A stretch of DNA of 64,000 nucleotides from Tupaia tana (Eukaryota > Chordata > Mammalia > Scandentia > Tupaiidae), in NCBI GenBank assembly GCA_026018925.1, contig JAKSZU010000009.1, positions 38,399,194 to 38,463,193 of the forward strand, written 5' to 3'. The notes beneath the pieces are model-generated. The model ran no database searches and was not told the origin of the DNA. It worked only from the letters and a program-made list of their open reading frames with translations. How positions within the stretch are numbered: the stretch's first letter is position 1; every line of letters begins with the position of its first letter. Position numbers and translations under genes: made by a program. Below are positions 32,345-42,935 of the stretch, in pieces.

Positions 32345-33481
32345 AGATGCTGGGTCCATGACTTGTTTTAAATAATGTATGACTCTAGGCAGACATCTCA
32401 AACCTAGGTAATTCAGGGATTGATAATTCCCTCAGGGGGCAGGTTACCTAATTTCAGGTTTATTTGTAAGACAATTCAACACTTGTATCAACACAGTAAA
32501 CATACTCAGCAATAACACCAGTTCCAATAGCAGGCTAACACTTCATCGATGAATTCAGAAATTCATGTCAGTCCAATGAAGTGTCACCAGTGACAAAGGA
32601 CAGTTTAATTGGCAGGGTCCCTATACCACTGAAGTTGTGAAGCAAGAATACACTATTACCCTCTTTCTTATAAACTGTGTAGTCAACATAATTAAGCATT
32701 GTTCTTGTGGAATGAGAAGATCTAATTAGTCCAGGGCATTCAGAAACTATTAATAAAAGTTTAAATATTAATCAATCTCACAGCACTGGTTCACTAATAT
32801 ATTATGCTGATATTTATTAATGATATAAATTAATGGCATTTATGGGATCAACAGCATAAATTAATAATATTTTTTAAAAATAGGATCATAACCTTTAGAA
32901 AAAAATACCCATCAATTTGAAGGTCACTAAAATGTCATGACTGTAGTACATAAATTCTATTATTGTTTTAGCTTTTTTTCTAGTGCTCATTAATTAAAAG
33001 AATTTAGTCATTCAATCTATCATATGTATTCATGTATTTATATATTATATAAACTTCTTATCTGTCTAGACTTAAAAAAAAAAAGGTTTTTATACAAGAG
33101 ATTTTTGGTTAAAAGAGCTAATTTAAATTAAATCTTTTAAATTCCAAATTCATGTATATCATTTTCTTTTGTAAAAAGTTTCTGGTTTTAGTCCTTTTCC
33201 TACAAAGACATATTTTTAAAGTGCCACAGTGAGAAGAAATACAAATCTCCCACTACTGTTCCTGTTTTTCATAAATCTGGTATTTTTTTCAAAAAGGCTG
33301 CAATATTTTATATGCCAAAAAAGCTTTAGCACTATTATTTGCGGGTTTTTAAACAGTCTCATGAAAGTGGAAATTATGTTTTTTTTTTAACTTTAGAAAA
33401 ATCTCTCCCCCTTCCAAGAAATAACCAATAAAAACATGGTAATTACTAAATAAAAATGTCTTTTTAAAAATTCAGAACTGT
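32345..33481. other. No recognised feature
   Basis: About 1.1 kb of very AT-rich unique sequence. No repeat or exon signal seen. Confidence 0.5.
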
Positions 33482-33729
33482 GTGGGGCCAACATTTGGTG
33501 TGGTGGTTAAGTGCTGGATTTCCATATGGCCAACCATGGTTTGAGTCCCGGACCTAGTGGCTTGAAAATCATGTTTGGTGTTTGAACATGTGTGCCCAAA
33601 ATCCTGAGAGGAGAATAGAGGAGAAGGGATTGCAGTATGGCCATCCCCTCCGGGGGGTGATTTCTGACTTTCCACCTGTCTTTGCCTCTGTCTTTCTGTC
33701 TAGCACACATGCTCTATGGCAAAAAAAAA

Positions 33730-33761
<32 letters not shown>

Positions 33762-33769
33762 AAACCTTA
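33482..33769 (+). mobile_element. A-SINE, long form with (AAAT)n tail
   Basis: GGGGCCAACATTTGGTGTGG to GCTCTATGGCAAAAAAAAAT and an (AAAT)n run at 33731-33762. Confidence 0.92.
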
Positions 33770-33789
33770 AAAAAAATCTTTACTTTTGT

Positions 33790-33955
33790 TTACTATTATT
33801 ATTATTTAATTTGCTATAGGGCATGTGCGCCTCACCAGAGAAAGACAGAAAGAGAAAGAAAGTGAGAAAGAAGGTCACCAGGTCCAGGACTTGAACACAT
33901 GGTCAGCCATGTGGGAATCTAGCACCATAAAAACCATCCCACCTGCTGGCCCCCA
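33790..33955 (-). mobile_element. A-SINE, short form
   Basis: TTTGCTATAGGGCATGTGCG to CACCTGCTGGCCCC. AAAAAATCTT lies on both sides, so it inserted in the previous SINE's tail. Confidence 0.9.
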
Positions 33956-33964
33956 AAAAATCTT

Positions 33965-34290
33965 AAAAATATATCCAGGACTGTGGAAGCAGTATCTTAA
34001 GATGGATGAATAATGTCATCTTACTGAATAATTCAGTCTTGCTCAGAATACCATTTTTCAAAATGTGAGAAGCAATCCCATGATCCAAAATATGTTATTT
34101 CAGTGAAATTTTTAGATAAAGCCAGTGTGAAAATGAAAATACCAAATTAATAAATAGTTAATAACCAAGTAGCTCATGAAAGATGTCTATACAGTTTATC
34201 GCAAAGAGCCCTTAATATAATCTGCTTGCTTATGTCATTAAAATAAAATTTATATAAATTAAATATACTTGCACTGCTGCTAAAGTCTTT
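33965..34290. other. No recognised feature
   Basis: Unique AT-rich sequence. Confidence 0.5.
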
Positions 34291-34297
34291 TTCTTTG

Positions 34298-34350
34298 TTT
34301 TTTTTTTTTGGTCAGAGGGTACATGTGCTCACCAGAGAGAAACAGAGAGA

Positions 34351-34393
<43 letters not shown>

Positions 34394-34550
34394 CACTCTT
34401 CAATGGGGCATAGTCACACAGTAATCCCTTCTCCATTTCTTTACCCTGTGGGATTTGGGGGCATGCATGCACACATGCCCAGAGTGTTTTTCAAGGTGAC
34501 AGGGCTGGGATTTGAATCGCATACTCAGCCATGTGGAATCCAGCTTTAAG
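34298..34550 (-). mobile_element. A-SINE, old, 5' end cut
   Basis: T run, GGTCAGAGGGTACATGTGC, a (GA)n run at 34355-34387, ends at CATGTGGAATCCAGC without the head start. Confidence 0.85.
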
Positions 34551-34556
34551 TTCTTT

Positions 34557-34821
34557 AATTTTTTTTTCTTTCTTTCTTTTTTTTTTGGAGAGGTTTTTGC
34601 TATAGGGCGCGTGTGCTTGCCAGAAAGATAGAGATAGAAAGCGAGAAATCACCCCCCAGGAGATGCCATGCCACAATCTCTTCTCCTCCATTCTCCTCTC
34701 AGGATCTTGGGTATGCGTGCACACGGGTCCGGTGTGAGTTTAAGCCACCGGGTCCAGGAGTCAAACCGTGGTCGACTACATGGGAGTTCAGCGACATAGC
34801 CATTACACCAACTGCTGGTCC
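34557..34821 (-). mobile_element. A-SINE, young lineage A
   Basis: TTTTTGCTATAGGGCGCGTG to CACCAACTGCTGGTCCC. The central palindrome is partly deleted (CCCCCCAGGAGATGCC). Confidence 0.93.
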
Positions 34822-34839
34822 CTTTATTTCCTTTCTTCA

Positions 34840-35770
34840 AATCCTTTCTCCTAATTCAAGTTAATTATATATTAAGAGCATGTATCCATTCTAAATACTT
34901 AATCACCTGGCCATGGGGTGGACCAACCAAAGGTAATTTTTTTCAGGAAAACTAATGTACCCTAGTAATTGGATAAACTTTTACACAGAATATTATTAAG
35001 AGATAATTCTCAAAACAAATTTTAAAGTGTGAAAACAAAGAGAGTTCTCAAAAGCATTTTCAACACAGAGTAATTCTTTTAAGTCACCAATGACTAGGAT
35101 TTCTAAAGGCTTATTTGCCAATGCACAAGTTTGACAGAGAATGAGTCTCTTTGCCTCCCTCTAGCCCCCATCTCAGGATGAAGCCTTGACTTACATTACT
35201 AAGGTTTAAAACAATTTAATTTAAAAAAAGATTTAAAGGTCTAAATATGGCATGCAGACATTTAGTGCCTACGTCCTAAGGCAAACACCGTAAAATAAGA
35301 GAGAAAGAAAAATAAATCTCATTTTTAAGGCAAAACCTCATTTTTTGAACTCTAAAATCCTGAAAAGAGCAGCAGATTATTAAAAGCGCATTTTAATATG
35401 GAACTATCTTCTAGAAATTTCAATATAATTATAATTACAGATACTAAGTGTGCAGTTTTATAAGTTTCAGTTTTTACTTAAAATAGTTCTATTTAGTTTT
35501 AAAATACATCTAAAAATGAACCATTGGCAGAAAAATGGCAGATTTCAATCTGTACTAATGAAATCTTCATCATAGCATTTCAAAGACATTCATTTATTTC
35601 TGTTCAATTAATGATTTTAACACATGCTTCTTTATGATTCTAGGTGTTCATTTCTTATTCCATTTTATAAGGAAGAAAACTGTTGGCCTGTTAAAATTTC
35701 CTAATTTTTGAATCCTTTCTCCGAATTCAAGTTAATTATATATTAAGAGCAGGTATACATCCTAAATACT
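34840..35770 (+). repeat. Pair of 60-bp direct repeats
   Basis: 34840-34899 and 35711-35770 align end to end with four mismatches (both hold AATTCAAGTTAATTATATAT). The ~810 bp between (34900-35710) is unique to my reading. Confidence 0.85.
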
Positions 35771-36058
35771 GTCAGCCTTCTGTATCCATAGGTTTTGTGT
35801 CTGTAGATTCAATCAATGCAGATCAGAAGTACTGAAAAAATAGAGTTGTAAAATAACAATGCAACAATAAAAATAAATTTAAAAATGCAGTCTAATAACT
35901 ATTTACATCACATTTATAATGGATTGTATTAAGCATTACAAGTAATCAGGATATGATTTAAAGTATTTGGGAGTATGTGAGTAAGTTATGTGCAAATATA
36001 TACTACTTGAACACCAGCAGTTCTGGAAGCAGTTTCCAATGAATACTAAGGAACAAAC
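35771..36058 (+). mobile_element. Tigger/MER2-like DNA transposon fossil
   Basis: GTCAGCCTTCTGTATCCATA, GCATTACAAGTAATCAGGAT and TTATGTGCAAATATATACTA follow the Tigger-derived MER2 order. Non-coding internal-deletion type. Confidence 0.75.
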
Positions 36059-36184
36059 GTAATTGAATTCTTATAGATGGCAAAACTTGATTTAAAATAA
36101 GTCTTGGGCTCTTTCCCATTTTACAAGATGGCAAGTGAAAAGCTGAGAAGCTGGATACTAAGGACAAGAAACCTGAAGACAAGG

Positions 36185-36672
36185 GGCCAGCAGAAGGTGT
36201 GATCCTTGGGGCGTTGGACTCCCATGTGGCCGACCATTGATTGTTTGAGTCCCAGGCCTGGCAGCTTGCTTTTTCACTTTCCTCCTCTCTCTCTCTCTGT
36301 CTCTCTCTGGTGAGGACATGTGCTCTATACCAATTTTTTTTGTTGTTTTTGGAGAGGTTTTCGCTATAGGGCGCGCGCGCTCACCAGACAGACAGAGAGA
36401 GGCAGAGAGACAGAAAGCGAGAAATCACCCCCCAGGGGGGATGGCCATGCAGCAATCCTTTCTCTTCCACTCTCCTCTCGGGATCTTGGGCATGCACGCA
36501 CACGCGCCCGGCGTGAGTTTTAAGCCACCGGGTCTGGGACGCGAACCACAGTCAACTACATGGGAGTCCAGCGACATAGCCATTATGCTAACTACTGGTC
36601 CCCCCATACCAAAGTTAAAGCTAGTAATACTAATAAATAAAAATGAAATACTTCTAAAAAAAAAAAAAAAAA
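36185..36672 (+). mobile_element. A-SINE, short form, split, in the RPL6 retrocopy
   Basis: Left part GGGGCCAGCAGAAGGTGTG to GTGCTCTATACCAA; right part from 36604 is its tail (AAGCTAGTAATACTAATAAA, poly(A)). Confidence 0.88.
36334..36603 (-). mobile_element. A-SINE, young lineage C, in a short A-SINE
   Basis: Flanked by ATACCAA on both sides. Markers GGACGCGAACC and GTTTTAAGCC. Confidence 0.94.
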
Positions 36673-36694
36673 AAAACAGAAGCCTACGTTGGAC

Positions 36695-36862
36695 CCCCAT
36701 GGCATGGTGGTTAAGGCGCTGGACACTCCCACATGGCTGACCAAGGTTCAAGTCCCAGACCTGGTGGGTTGCTTTCTCACTTTCCAACTCTCTCTTTCTG
36801 TCCCTCTCTGGTCAAATTAAAATAAATAAAGATTAAATAAATATTTAAAAAAAAGAAAGAAA
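36695..36862 (+). mobile_element. A-SINE, short form, in the RPL6 retrocopy
   Basis: CATGGCATGGTGGTTAAGGC to a TCAAATTAAAATAAATAAAG tail. The first ~12 bases of the head are absent or fused to RPL6 sequence. Confidence 0.88.
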
Positions 36863-37245
36863 GTGGGACCTCCAAGGCTAAAAGCCTGAGAAGGGAGGCC
36901 TCATTGAAATAGAAATCCTGTCATTGTCAGAAGAATTGGCAGATATTCCCGATCTGCTTTATATTACAGGAAGGACATGTATCAGAGAAAACATTCATCC
37001 ACTAAATACAGGATTGAAAAGAAAAAGGAGAAGGTTCTTGCCACTGTCACAAAACCAGTTGGTGGTGGGTGACAAGCATAGTGGTACCCAAGTGGTTAAA
37101 CTTTGCAAAATGCCTACTGAAAGCTGTTGATCCATGGCAAAAACCCCTCAGTCAACATGTGAGAAAGGTGTGAGGTAGCATCGCTCCCAGGACCACTCAG
37201 ATCATCCTCACTAAATGCCATAGAAGTAAGAGAGTGGTTTTCCTG

Positions 37246-37477
37246 GGACCAGCAGTTGGCTAAATGGCTGTGTTGCTGAACTCCCATGTAGTCGACCATG
37301 GTTCGAGTCTTGGACCGGGTGGCTTAAACTCACACCGGGAGCGTGTGCGTGCATGCCCAAGATCGCGAGAGGAGAATGGAGGAGAGGGGATTGCAGCATG
37401 GCCATCCCCCCGGGGAATGATTTCTCGCTTTCTGTCTTTCTGTCTCTGTCTTTCTGGCAAATGCACGTGCCCTATAA

Positions 37478-37518
<41 letters not shown>

Positions 37519-37540
37519 AAAAAAAGAAAAAAAAAAAAAA
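37246..37540 (+). mobile_element. A-SINE, young lineage A, in the RPL6 retrocopy
   Basis: Perfect 15-bp TSD AGAGTGGTTTTCCTG at 37231-37245 and 37541-37555. Two A runs surround AACTCTCCAAAAAAAG at its end. Confidence 0.97.
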
Positions 37541-37947
37541 AGAGTGGTTTTCCTGAAGCAGCTGAGCAGTGGCTTGCTACTTGCAACTGGACCGCTGGAC
37601 CTCAGTCAAGTTCCACTGTGCAGAACGACCGGAAATTTGTCATCGTCACTCCCACAAAAATTGACATTCGCAATGTAAAAATTCCAAAACACCTCACTGA
37701 TCCTTACTTCAAGAAAAAGAAGCTGCAGAAGCTCAGACACCAAGGAAGTGAGATCTTCCACACGGAGAAGGAGAAATACGAGATTACAGAGCAGCACAAG
37801 GCTGATCAGAAAGCTGTGGACTGGCACATTTTACCAAATCAAAGCTGTTCCTCAGCTCCAGGGCTTCTTATGATCTGTGTTTGCCCTTACAAATGGAGTT
37901 TATCCTCACAAATTGGTGTTCTAAATTTCTTCGTGAGAACCTAATTA

Positions 37948-37953
37948 AATAAC

Positions 37954-38003
<50 letters not shown>
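37948..38003. repeat. (TA)n microsatellite at the retrocopy 3' end
   Basis: About 28 TA units exactly where the poly(A) of RPL6 should stand, inside the TSDs. Confidence 0.9.
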
Positions 38004-38009
<6 letters not shown>

Positions 38010-38531
38010 AACAAATAAAATAAGTCTTGAGCCAGCTCATGGCCTGGCAGTTAAAGCAGCTATAGAGAGCACTTCTCAGTTACCCAGAATGGATCCTGTA
38101 ATGATAAGACTGCATTGAGCAGTAACAAGTGTGCCATGTACATCCCAGTACCTCCCACTCCCTGCCAAATGGAAGGGACATACGAAAATGCCCTACAAGA
38201 GTAACAGGAACACCCAGGCCTGATAACTCTAAATACTCTGCTCCACTCAAGCAGAGATGGACAGACTCGTGCCGTGCTAATCTAAAATACTCTGCCCACC
38301 TTGAGGCAGAAAAGACGCCCTCTCCAATGCCACTTTGCCATTTGTTCCTGGTACTGTGACCAGAGCACATCAGTCCTGGCCACTCTGTGAGACTTGCAGA
38401 CCTTGGTAACTGAGACTCTGCCCCAAACTTCACTACCTCTGTTCTGGCCTCAGCACCTGTCCTCAGACCCTTTGTGAGATCTCCAGGGATGGATTGAACT
38501 GACTCCTTCCCTTTGAGGGTACATACTTTGG

Positions 38532-38781
38532 AGAGGTTTTTGCTATAGGGCGCGTGCACTCGCCAGACAGACAGAAAGAGACATAGAGACAGAAAGCGAG
38601 AAATCACCCCCCGGGGGGATGGTCACGCCACAATCCCTTCTCCTCCATTCTCCTCTCAGGATGTTGGGCACGCACACAGACGCGCCCGGCGTGAGTTTTA
38701 AGCCACCGGGTCCGGGACGCAAACCGCGGTCGACTACGTGGGAGTCCAGCGACATAGCCATTACACTAACTGCTGGTTCCC
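38532..38781 (-). mobile_element. A-SINE, young lineage C, without A-tail
   Basis: 17-bp TSD GAGGGTACATACTTTGG at 38515-38531 and 38782-38798. Sequence starts at AGAGGTTTTTGC with no T run, so the poly(A) is missing. Confidence 0.96.
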
Positions 38782-38910
38782 GAGGGTACATACTTTGGAC
38801 ATCTAGAAACCAATGACTGGTTCTTTGCCTCCAGAGACTGCTTGAGGTGAGTGGGTAGCGTGAATTGTTCACATCCCTTGACCTGACTGCTTTGCTATGC
38901 TAAATTTTAT

Positions 38911-39164
38911 TCTAGTTTTTGAGGGACATTTTTGCTATAGGTTGCATGTGCACTTGCTGGAGAGACAGAAAGACAGAAAGTGAGAAATCACCCCTCGGGG
39001 AGGGTGGCCACACTGCAATCCCTTCTTCTCTGTTCTCCTCTCAGGATTTTGGGCATGCATGCACACATATCCAGCATGAGTTTTCAGCCACTGGGTCTGG
39101 GACTCAAACCACGGTTAACTACATGAGAGTCCAGTGATATAACCATTGCAACATCTGCTGGTCC
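38911..39164 (-). mobile_element. A-SINE, long form
   Basis: 19-bp TSD TTGYTATGCTAAATTTTAT at 38892-38910 and 39165-39183. Ends ACATCTGCTGGTCC. Confidence 0.95.
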
Positions 39165-39490
39165 TTGTTATGCTAAATTTTATGCAGTACAATAAAGTCC
39201 AACATTGTGGAAAGACACGAATGTGTCCAGGGTTTTATTCAAGCCATTTGTGACACTGGCTGGAGCCTACATGGTCAACCATGTAATTGGAGTCTTGAAC
39301 TCAGTGGCTTGGAAAAACACATTGGGCACATGTGTGTGCACGTCCAAAATCCCCAAAGAGGGGAGAAATGGAGAAGGGATTGCAGCATAAACATGGCCCA
39401 TGGGGGCAAGGGTGCTGTCCCTCTGTCTGTCTCTCTTCCTTTCTGTCTCTCTCCAACAAGCGCTTCCATCCTCTGTCAAATTAAAAAAAT

Positions 39491-40059
39491 GAAAGAGTTC
39501 AGCTACTTGATAAAAAAATAATCCTTCTAGAACTTAACATAAAAAAATCTGTTTCCCTTTTCTCAATTTTACTGAGCGCATTTTATGTATTTTTTCTTCT
39601 GCAGTTTTGCTGGCCATACAAATGTGTGTTTGCAGCCTCATGTTTATGGAAAAGGAATGAAGTTAATAGACAGTAGTCAGAGAGAAACATGTTTTGATAA
39701 TCACAAACTCTAATACATTCTAAGAAGTGATGAAAATATTAAGAGTAGCCCCTTTCAGTGTAGATTTATGCTATAGAAAGAAGAGGACTACCAAGACTTT
39801 GTAATCTTGAAATCAGATTCCCCAAATACCCGAGACTTCATAGAAGAGTGTTTTTCACATTAAACTGAGAGGTAAAAGCAAAAATCATTAAAAGGGAACC
39901 ATCGGCACTTATTTCGTCTCTTTGGAGCTAGAGATTAGTAAATGTAATTGCAAATCATGACTTCAGCTCCCTTTCTCCTTTTGTTTCTTGCAATATTACT
40001 TGTTGCTAAAGTTTCCTCTGGCATTAGCTGATTTAAGAGAAGTCTCTCAAAGCTCGGCT
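39491..40059. other. No recognised feature
   Basis: Unique AT-rich sequence. Confidence 0.5.
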
Positions 40060-40190
40060 TCTTTGTCTTTAAAGCAGAGGTAATATCTATGTAGAAAGAT
40101 TATGGAAAACATGAAATCCAGCAAGGATAAATATATAGAACCTAGTAAGAACTCAATAGATGTTAATGATAATTGTTAATAGTACATTAA
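40060..40190 (-). mobile_element. MIR fragment
   Basis: GAGGTAATATCTATGTAGAA, then AGAACCTAGTAAGAACTCAA and TAGATGTTAATGATAATTG follow the reversed MIR order (cctggcacatagtaagcgctcaataa). Confidence 0.6.
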
Positions 40191-40289
40191 GGCTGGTGAA
40201 GACTAAGAGAGATAATTTAATAATAATACCTAAATACAATAATAATCTCACCTAGAATAAAATGACCAACTACCCTCAATTTCCACTCA

Positions 40290-40530
40290 AGGGATAGAAC
40301 AAGAAAGATAATAGAGTTTGGTACAATATATTTAATATATTATATATATAAGAATCAAGGGGAAAAAGAAGGAAGCAAAATATTTAAGAGACAAAAAACA
40401 GGGAAAATTATCTGTTGATGATAATGTGTATGGCAATATCTTTGATTGAGCTAATATATAGTGTATTAATGATGGGTATGCTTTAATGATATACAGTGAT
40501 AGAATGTAAAAAATTTAAAAAGTAATATAT
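40290..40530 (+). mobile_element. L1 3' end
   Basis: AATTATCTGTTGATGATAAT, TTGATTGAGCTAATATATAG and ACAGTGATAGAATGTAAAAA. Upstream A-rich L1 3' UTR is included. Confidence 0.75.
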
Positions 40531-40949
40531 GTAACATATTTGTAAATTGTGAACTAAAATCTCAATACCCATGAACCTAATACCAAAAAAAAAGAAAAGA
40601 AGGTGAAAGTATTCACTATTAAAAGGGGTTTCTAGAAACTAATTCTGGTGGGGGGTAGAGATGAAAATTCCTATATATTTTGTAATGTTATTACCTAGAC
40701 TCAAATGTTTTATTCCTAAAATTAGTTCACAAAGTCTTTTTACATTTATTATCTCATTTAAGCCTCACAAGACTATGACCATCAGAACCTGAAACAAGTG
40801 GAGAAAGGCAACATACATGCCATCTTTCCTATTCAATACTTAAGTCTTAAGGCTCTGTTCATTCCCCAGAACAGTCTGCCTGCTAATCTCCAATGCAATC
40901 TCTAGGGTAACAACAGAAGTTGTTTTTCTCTCTCTCGGTCCCACCCTCT
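40531..40949. other. Mostly unique, small MIR piece
   Basis: Only 40735-40785 (ATTATCTCATTTAAGCCTCA) is MIR-like. Confidence 0.5.
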
Positions 40950-41205
40950 GTTCTTCTTTTCTTTATTTTTGTTATAGTGCACATGCACTCACTGGAGAGA
41001 AATAAAGAGACAGGGAAAGTGAGAAATTACCCTCAAGGGGAATGACCACACCACAATCCCTTCTCCTCCATTCTCTTCTTGGAATTTTGGACGTGCATGC
41101 ATATATGCCTGGTGTGATTTTCAAGTCTCTAGATTCAGGACTTGAACCATGTAGTTGGCCAAGTGAGATCTAGCACTTTAACCTCCATGCCACCTGCTCC
41201 CCCCC
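40950..41205 (-). mobile_element. A-SINE, long form
   Basis: TTTTGTTATAGTGCACATGC to CCACCTGCTCCCCCCC. Confidence 0.9.
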
Positions 41206-41376
41206 CAACTTCTCTTCTACTGTAAATCAACACTTCTGTTGTGTAGTCTTGCCTATTAGTTGTGTTCCAGTTTGAATTAAGAACATGGAAATAAGAATAT
41301 ATGTGGAAGGTCAACAAGATTTGGGAAGGTTTAGTTTGTTCCTTCTAATTTAGGTCTGTTTTGCATCAATTTGTTA

Positions 41377-41410
<34 letters not shown>

Positions 41411-41811
41411 ACCATATATACAGTTTCGAGATATCATCTCAAGTACGTACTGCCTGTCAACCCTTGGTATTTACTAAATCTGCTCATACTGTGTTTGTGG
41501 GGTCTATTTGATAATCTGGCCAGCTTGAGTAGGCAGAAAATGTTTACAGAACCTTTAGCCTGTTTATAATTCTTTTCTTCTTTATTGACAAGTACTCAAG
41601 GTTGTTTACACATCATAAAGGCCAGTGCGACTTATTATTAATGAGGTATTACTTTTTCAGCTCTTCGATTTTGAAAAGTGCCAAGTTGTATGGTGTTTCA
41701 TAATATAAGAAATATGAATTCTATTATTAAGGAGCTGGGGACTGAAAACTATCATTTTACACTCAATCTAATATACTGTTTCATTGTATTATGGTTAAAA
41801 TGCTAGTAAAT
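41206..41811. other. Unique; (GT)n
   Basis: (GT)n at 41381-41408; nothing else recognised. Confidence 0.5.
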
Positions 41812-42045
41812 TGGGCTCCAGATGGTGGCACAGTGGTAAACATCATGCTCTGTGAGGACCCACATGGGAAGGTTCCCGTGTTCATGTCTGGGGACGTTCC
41901 TGTGTAAGCCAGGCTTGTGTATGCCCATGATCCTGAGTTGACTGAAGCTAGGGGTGGATCACAGAATCGGGACTCTGTTTGGGGTGCTATCTCTTTCTCC
42001 CTGCTTTTCCTCAATAAATAAATAAATAAATAAAGAAATAAACTT
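41812..42045 (+). mobile_element. B-SINE, best complete copy
   Basis: GATGGTGGCACAGTGGTAAA head, CACATGGGAAGGTTCCC, a B-box-like GTGTTCATGTC, CCCATGATCCTGAGTTGACT, GCTAGGGGTGGATCACAG and an AATAAATAAATAA tail. It shows that B-SINE is a tRNA-headed element with its own middle, unlike A-SINE. Confidence 0.8.
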
Positions 42046-42169
42046 TAAATACCAGTAAGCGCTTTATTATCTTCTAGGGCTGAACATTTTGTTTTCATTC
42101 ACTGAGGTTCTCCTTCTAAGGAGAACGCAAATATAATGAATCCTTCATTAAGTTGCTAGTTCTCCCAAA

Positions 42170-42935
42170 TAATTTAAATTTAAAAATTGAATGGCATTGT
42201 GAGGTGAGGCTGTGGTGAAAGGGAACCCTCATATACCTTTGGTGGGAACGTAAAATAGTACAACCACTGTGGAGAACTGTATGGAGCTTCCTCAGAAACT
42301 TTCAAAGAGAACTACAACATGACCCTGTAATTCCATGTTTAGAAATCCACCCAAAGGATAGGAAAAACGTCAGTCAGAAAAACGCTTGTGCATCCATGTT
42401 CATTGCAGCATTATTCACAATGACTAGGACATAGAATCAACTCAAATGTCTATGAACAGACCAGTAGATTGAAAAAACGTGGCATATATACACTATGAAA
42501 TACTATTCAGTCATAAAAACAATAAGACTGAAATTTGATACAAAATGGACAGCTATGGAAGTTTTTATGCTAATGGAAGTAAGCCAGACTATGAAAGACA
42601 AGCATTATATGTCTCTGCTTAATATATAGTGAATGTTTGCACTTTATAGCAGAATCTAGAAGTCTGGAAGGAATAACAGCAGGGAGGATAACTGTAGATA
42701 CTAGAGATAGTATAAGAGAGGGTAGGAATAGAGGATGGGAGGGAGGAAATCAGTGAAAAAAAACCCAAAACAGTTAATAGATACAAAAATGAAAAATTAT
42801 CTGTGGATGATAATACATACGGTAATGTGTTCGCCTTGACTAATATGCACTATATTCATGCTGGGAGAAAACCATGTTGTATGCTGTAGAGACATACAAT
42901 GATTCAATTTTTAAAAATCATCAAATGTCTCTGAA
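42170..42935 (+). mobile_element. L1 3' end, longest copy (~760 bp)
   Basis: CAACCACTGTGGAGAACTGT, TTCATTGCAGCATTATTCAC, ACTATGAAATACTATTCAG and AAGTAAGCCAGACTATGAAA are conserved mammalian L1 3' sequence. It then runs into the module with ATTATCTGTGGATGATAATA, so that module is this lineage's L1 terminus. Confidence 0.9.

Larger units (their letters stand above)
36107..38015 (+). pseudogene. RPL6: RPL6 processed pseudogene (60S ribosomal protein L6)
   Basis: A full-length, intronless retrocopy of the eL6 mRNA. It starts in the 5' leader (CTCTTTCCCATTTTACAAG, then ATGGC) and runs past the stop to the 3' UTR (GAACCTAATTAAATAAC). Recognisable peptides include [31 protein letters not shown] and [11 protein letters not shown] 14-bp TSD TAAAATAAGTCTTG flanks it (36093-36106, 38016-38029), as expected for L1-driven retroposition. 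Four SINEs interrupt it (36185, 36334, 36695, 37246), and in-frame stops, frameshifts and a small gap near 37115-37135 remove function. The poly(A) has become (TA)n at 37948-38003. eL6 is normally 288 residues in human. Not functional. Confidence 0.95.
38067..39244 (+). mobile_element. Probable solo LTR (endogenous retrovirus fossil, family unknown)
   Basis: About 650 bp once two SINEs (38532, 38911) are set aside. A polyadenylation signal lies in CAGTACAATAAAGTCC, followed by ~50 bp ending ATTCA. Short AAGC-like repeats occur at its edges. No retroviral genes. It lies inside an A-SINE, so it is younger than that SINE and older than the two SINEs inside it. Whether it is an LTR is inference. 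Confidence 0.5.
38030..39490 (+). mobile_element. A-SINE, old, split by a probable LTR
   Basis: Left part GAGCCAGCTCATGGCCTGGC (38030-38066); right part from about 39245 reads GACACTGGCTGGAGCCTACA through GGGATTGCAGCATAAAC to CCTCTGTCAAATTAAAA. Confidence 0.65.

Noticed and set aside
36318-36740. 140-codon open frame
   Set aside because: It reads through an antisense young A-SINE and its neighbours; SINE-derived frames of this kind recur at every copy.
37264-37944. 226-codon open frame ending in eL6-like residues
   Set aside because: The first half is A-SINE and poly(A) read as Lys runs; the second half is the 3' part of the RPL6 retrocopy. It is not a gene.
38080-38607. 175-codon open frame on the minus strand
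   Set aside because: It spans the probable LTR and an inserted A-SINE, has no recognisable domain, and its N- and C-terminal parts are repeat sequence.
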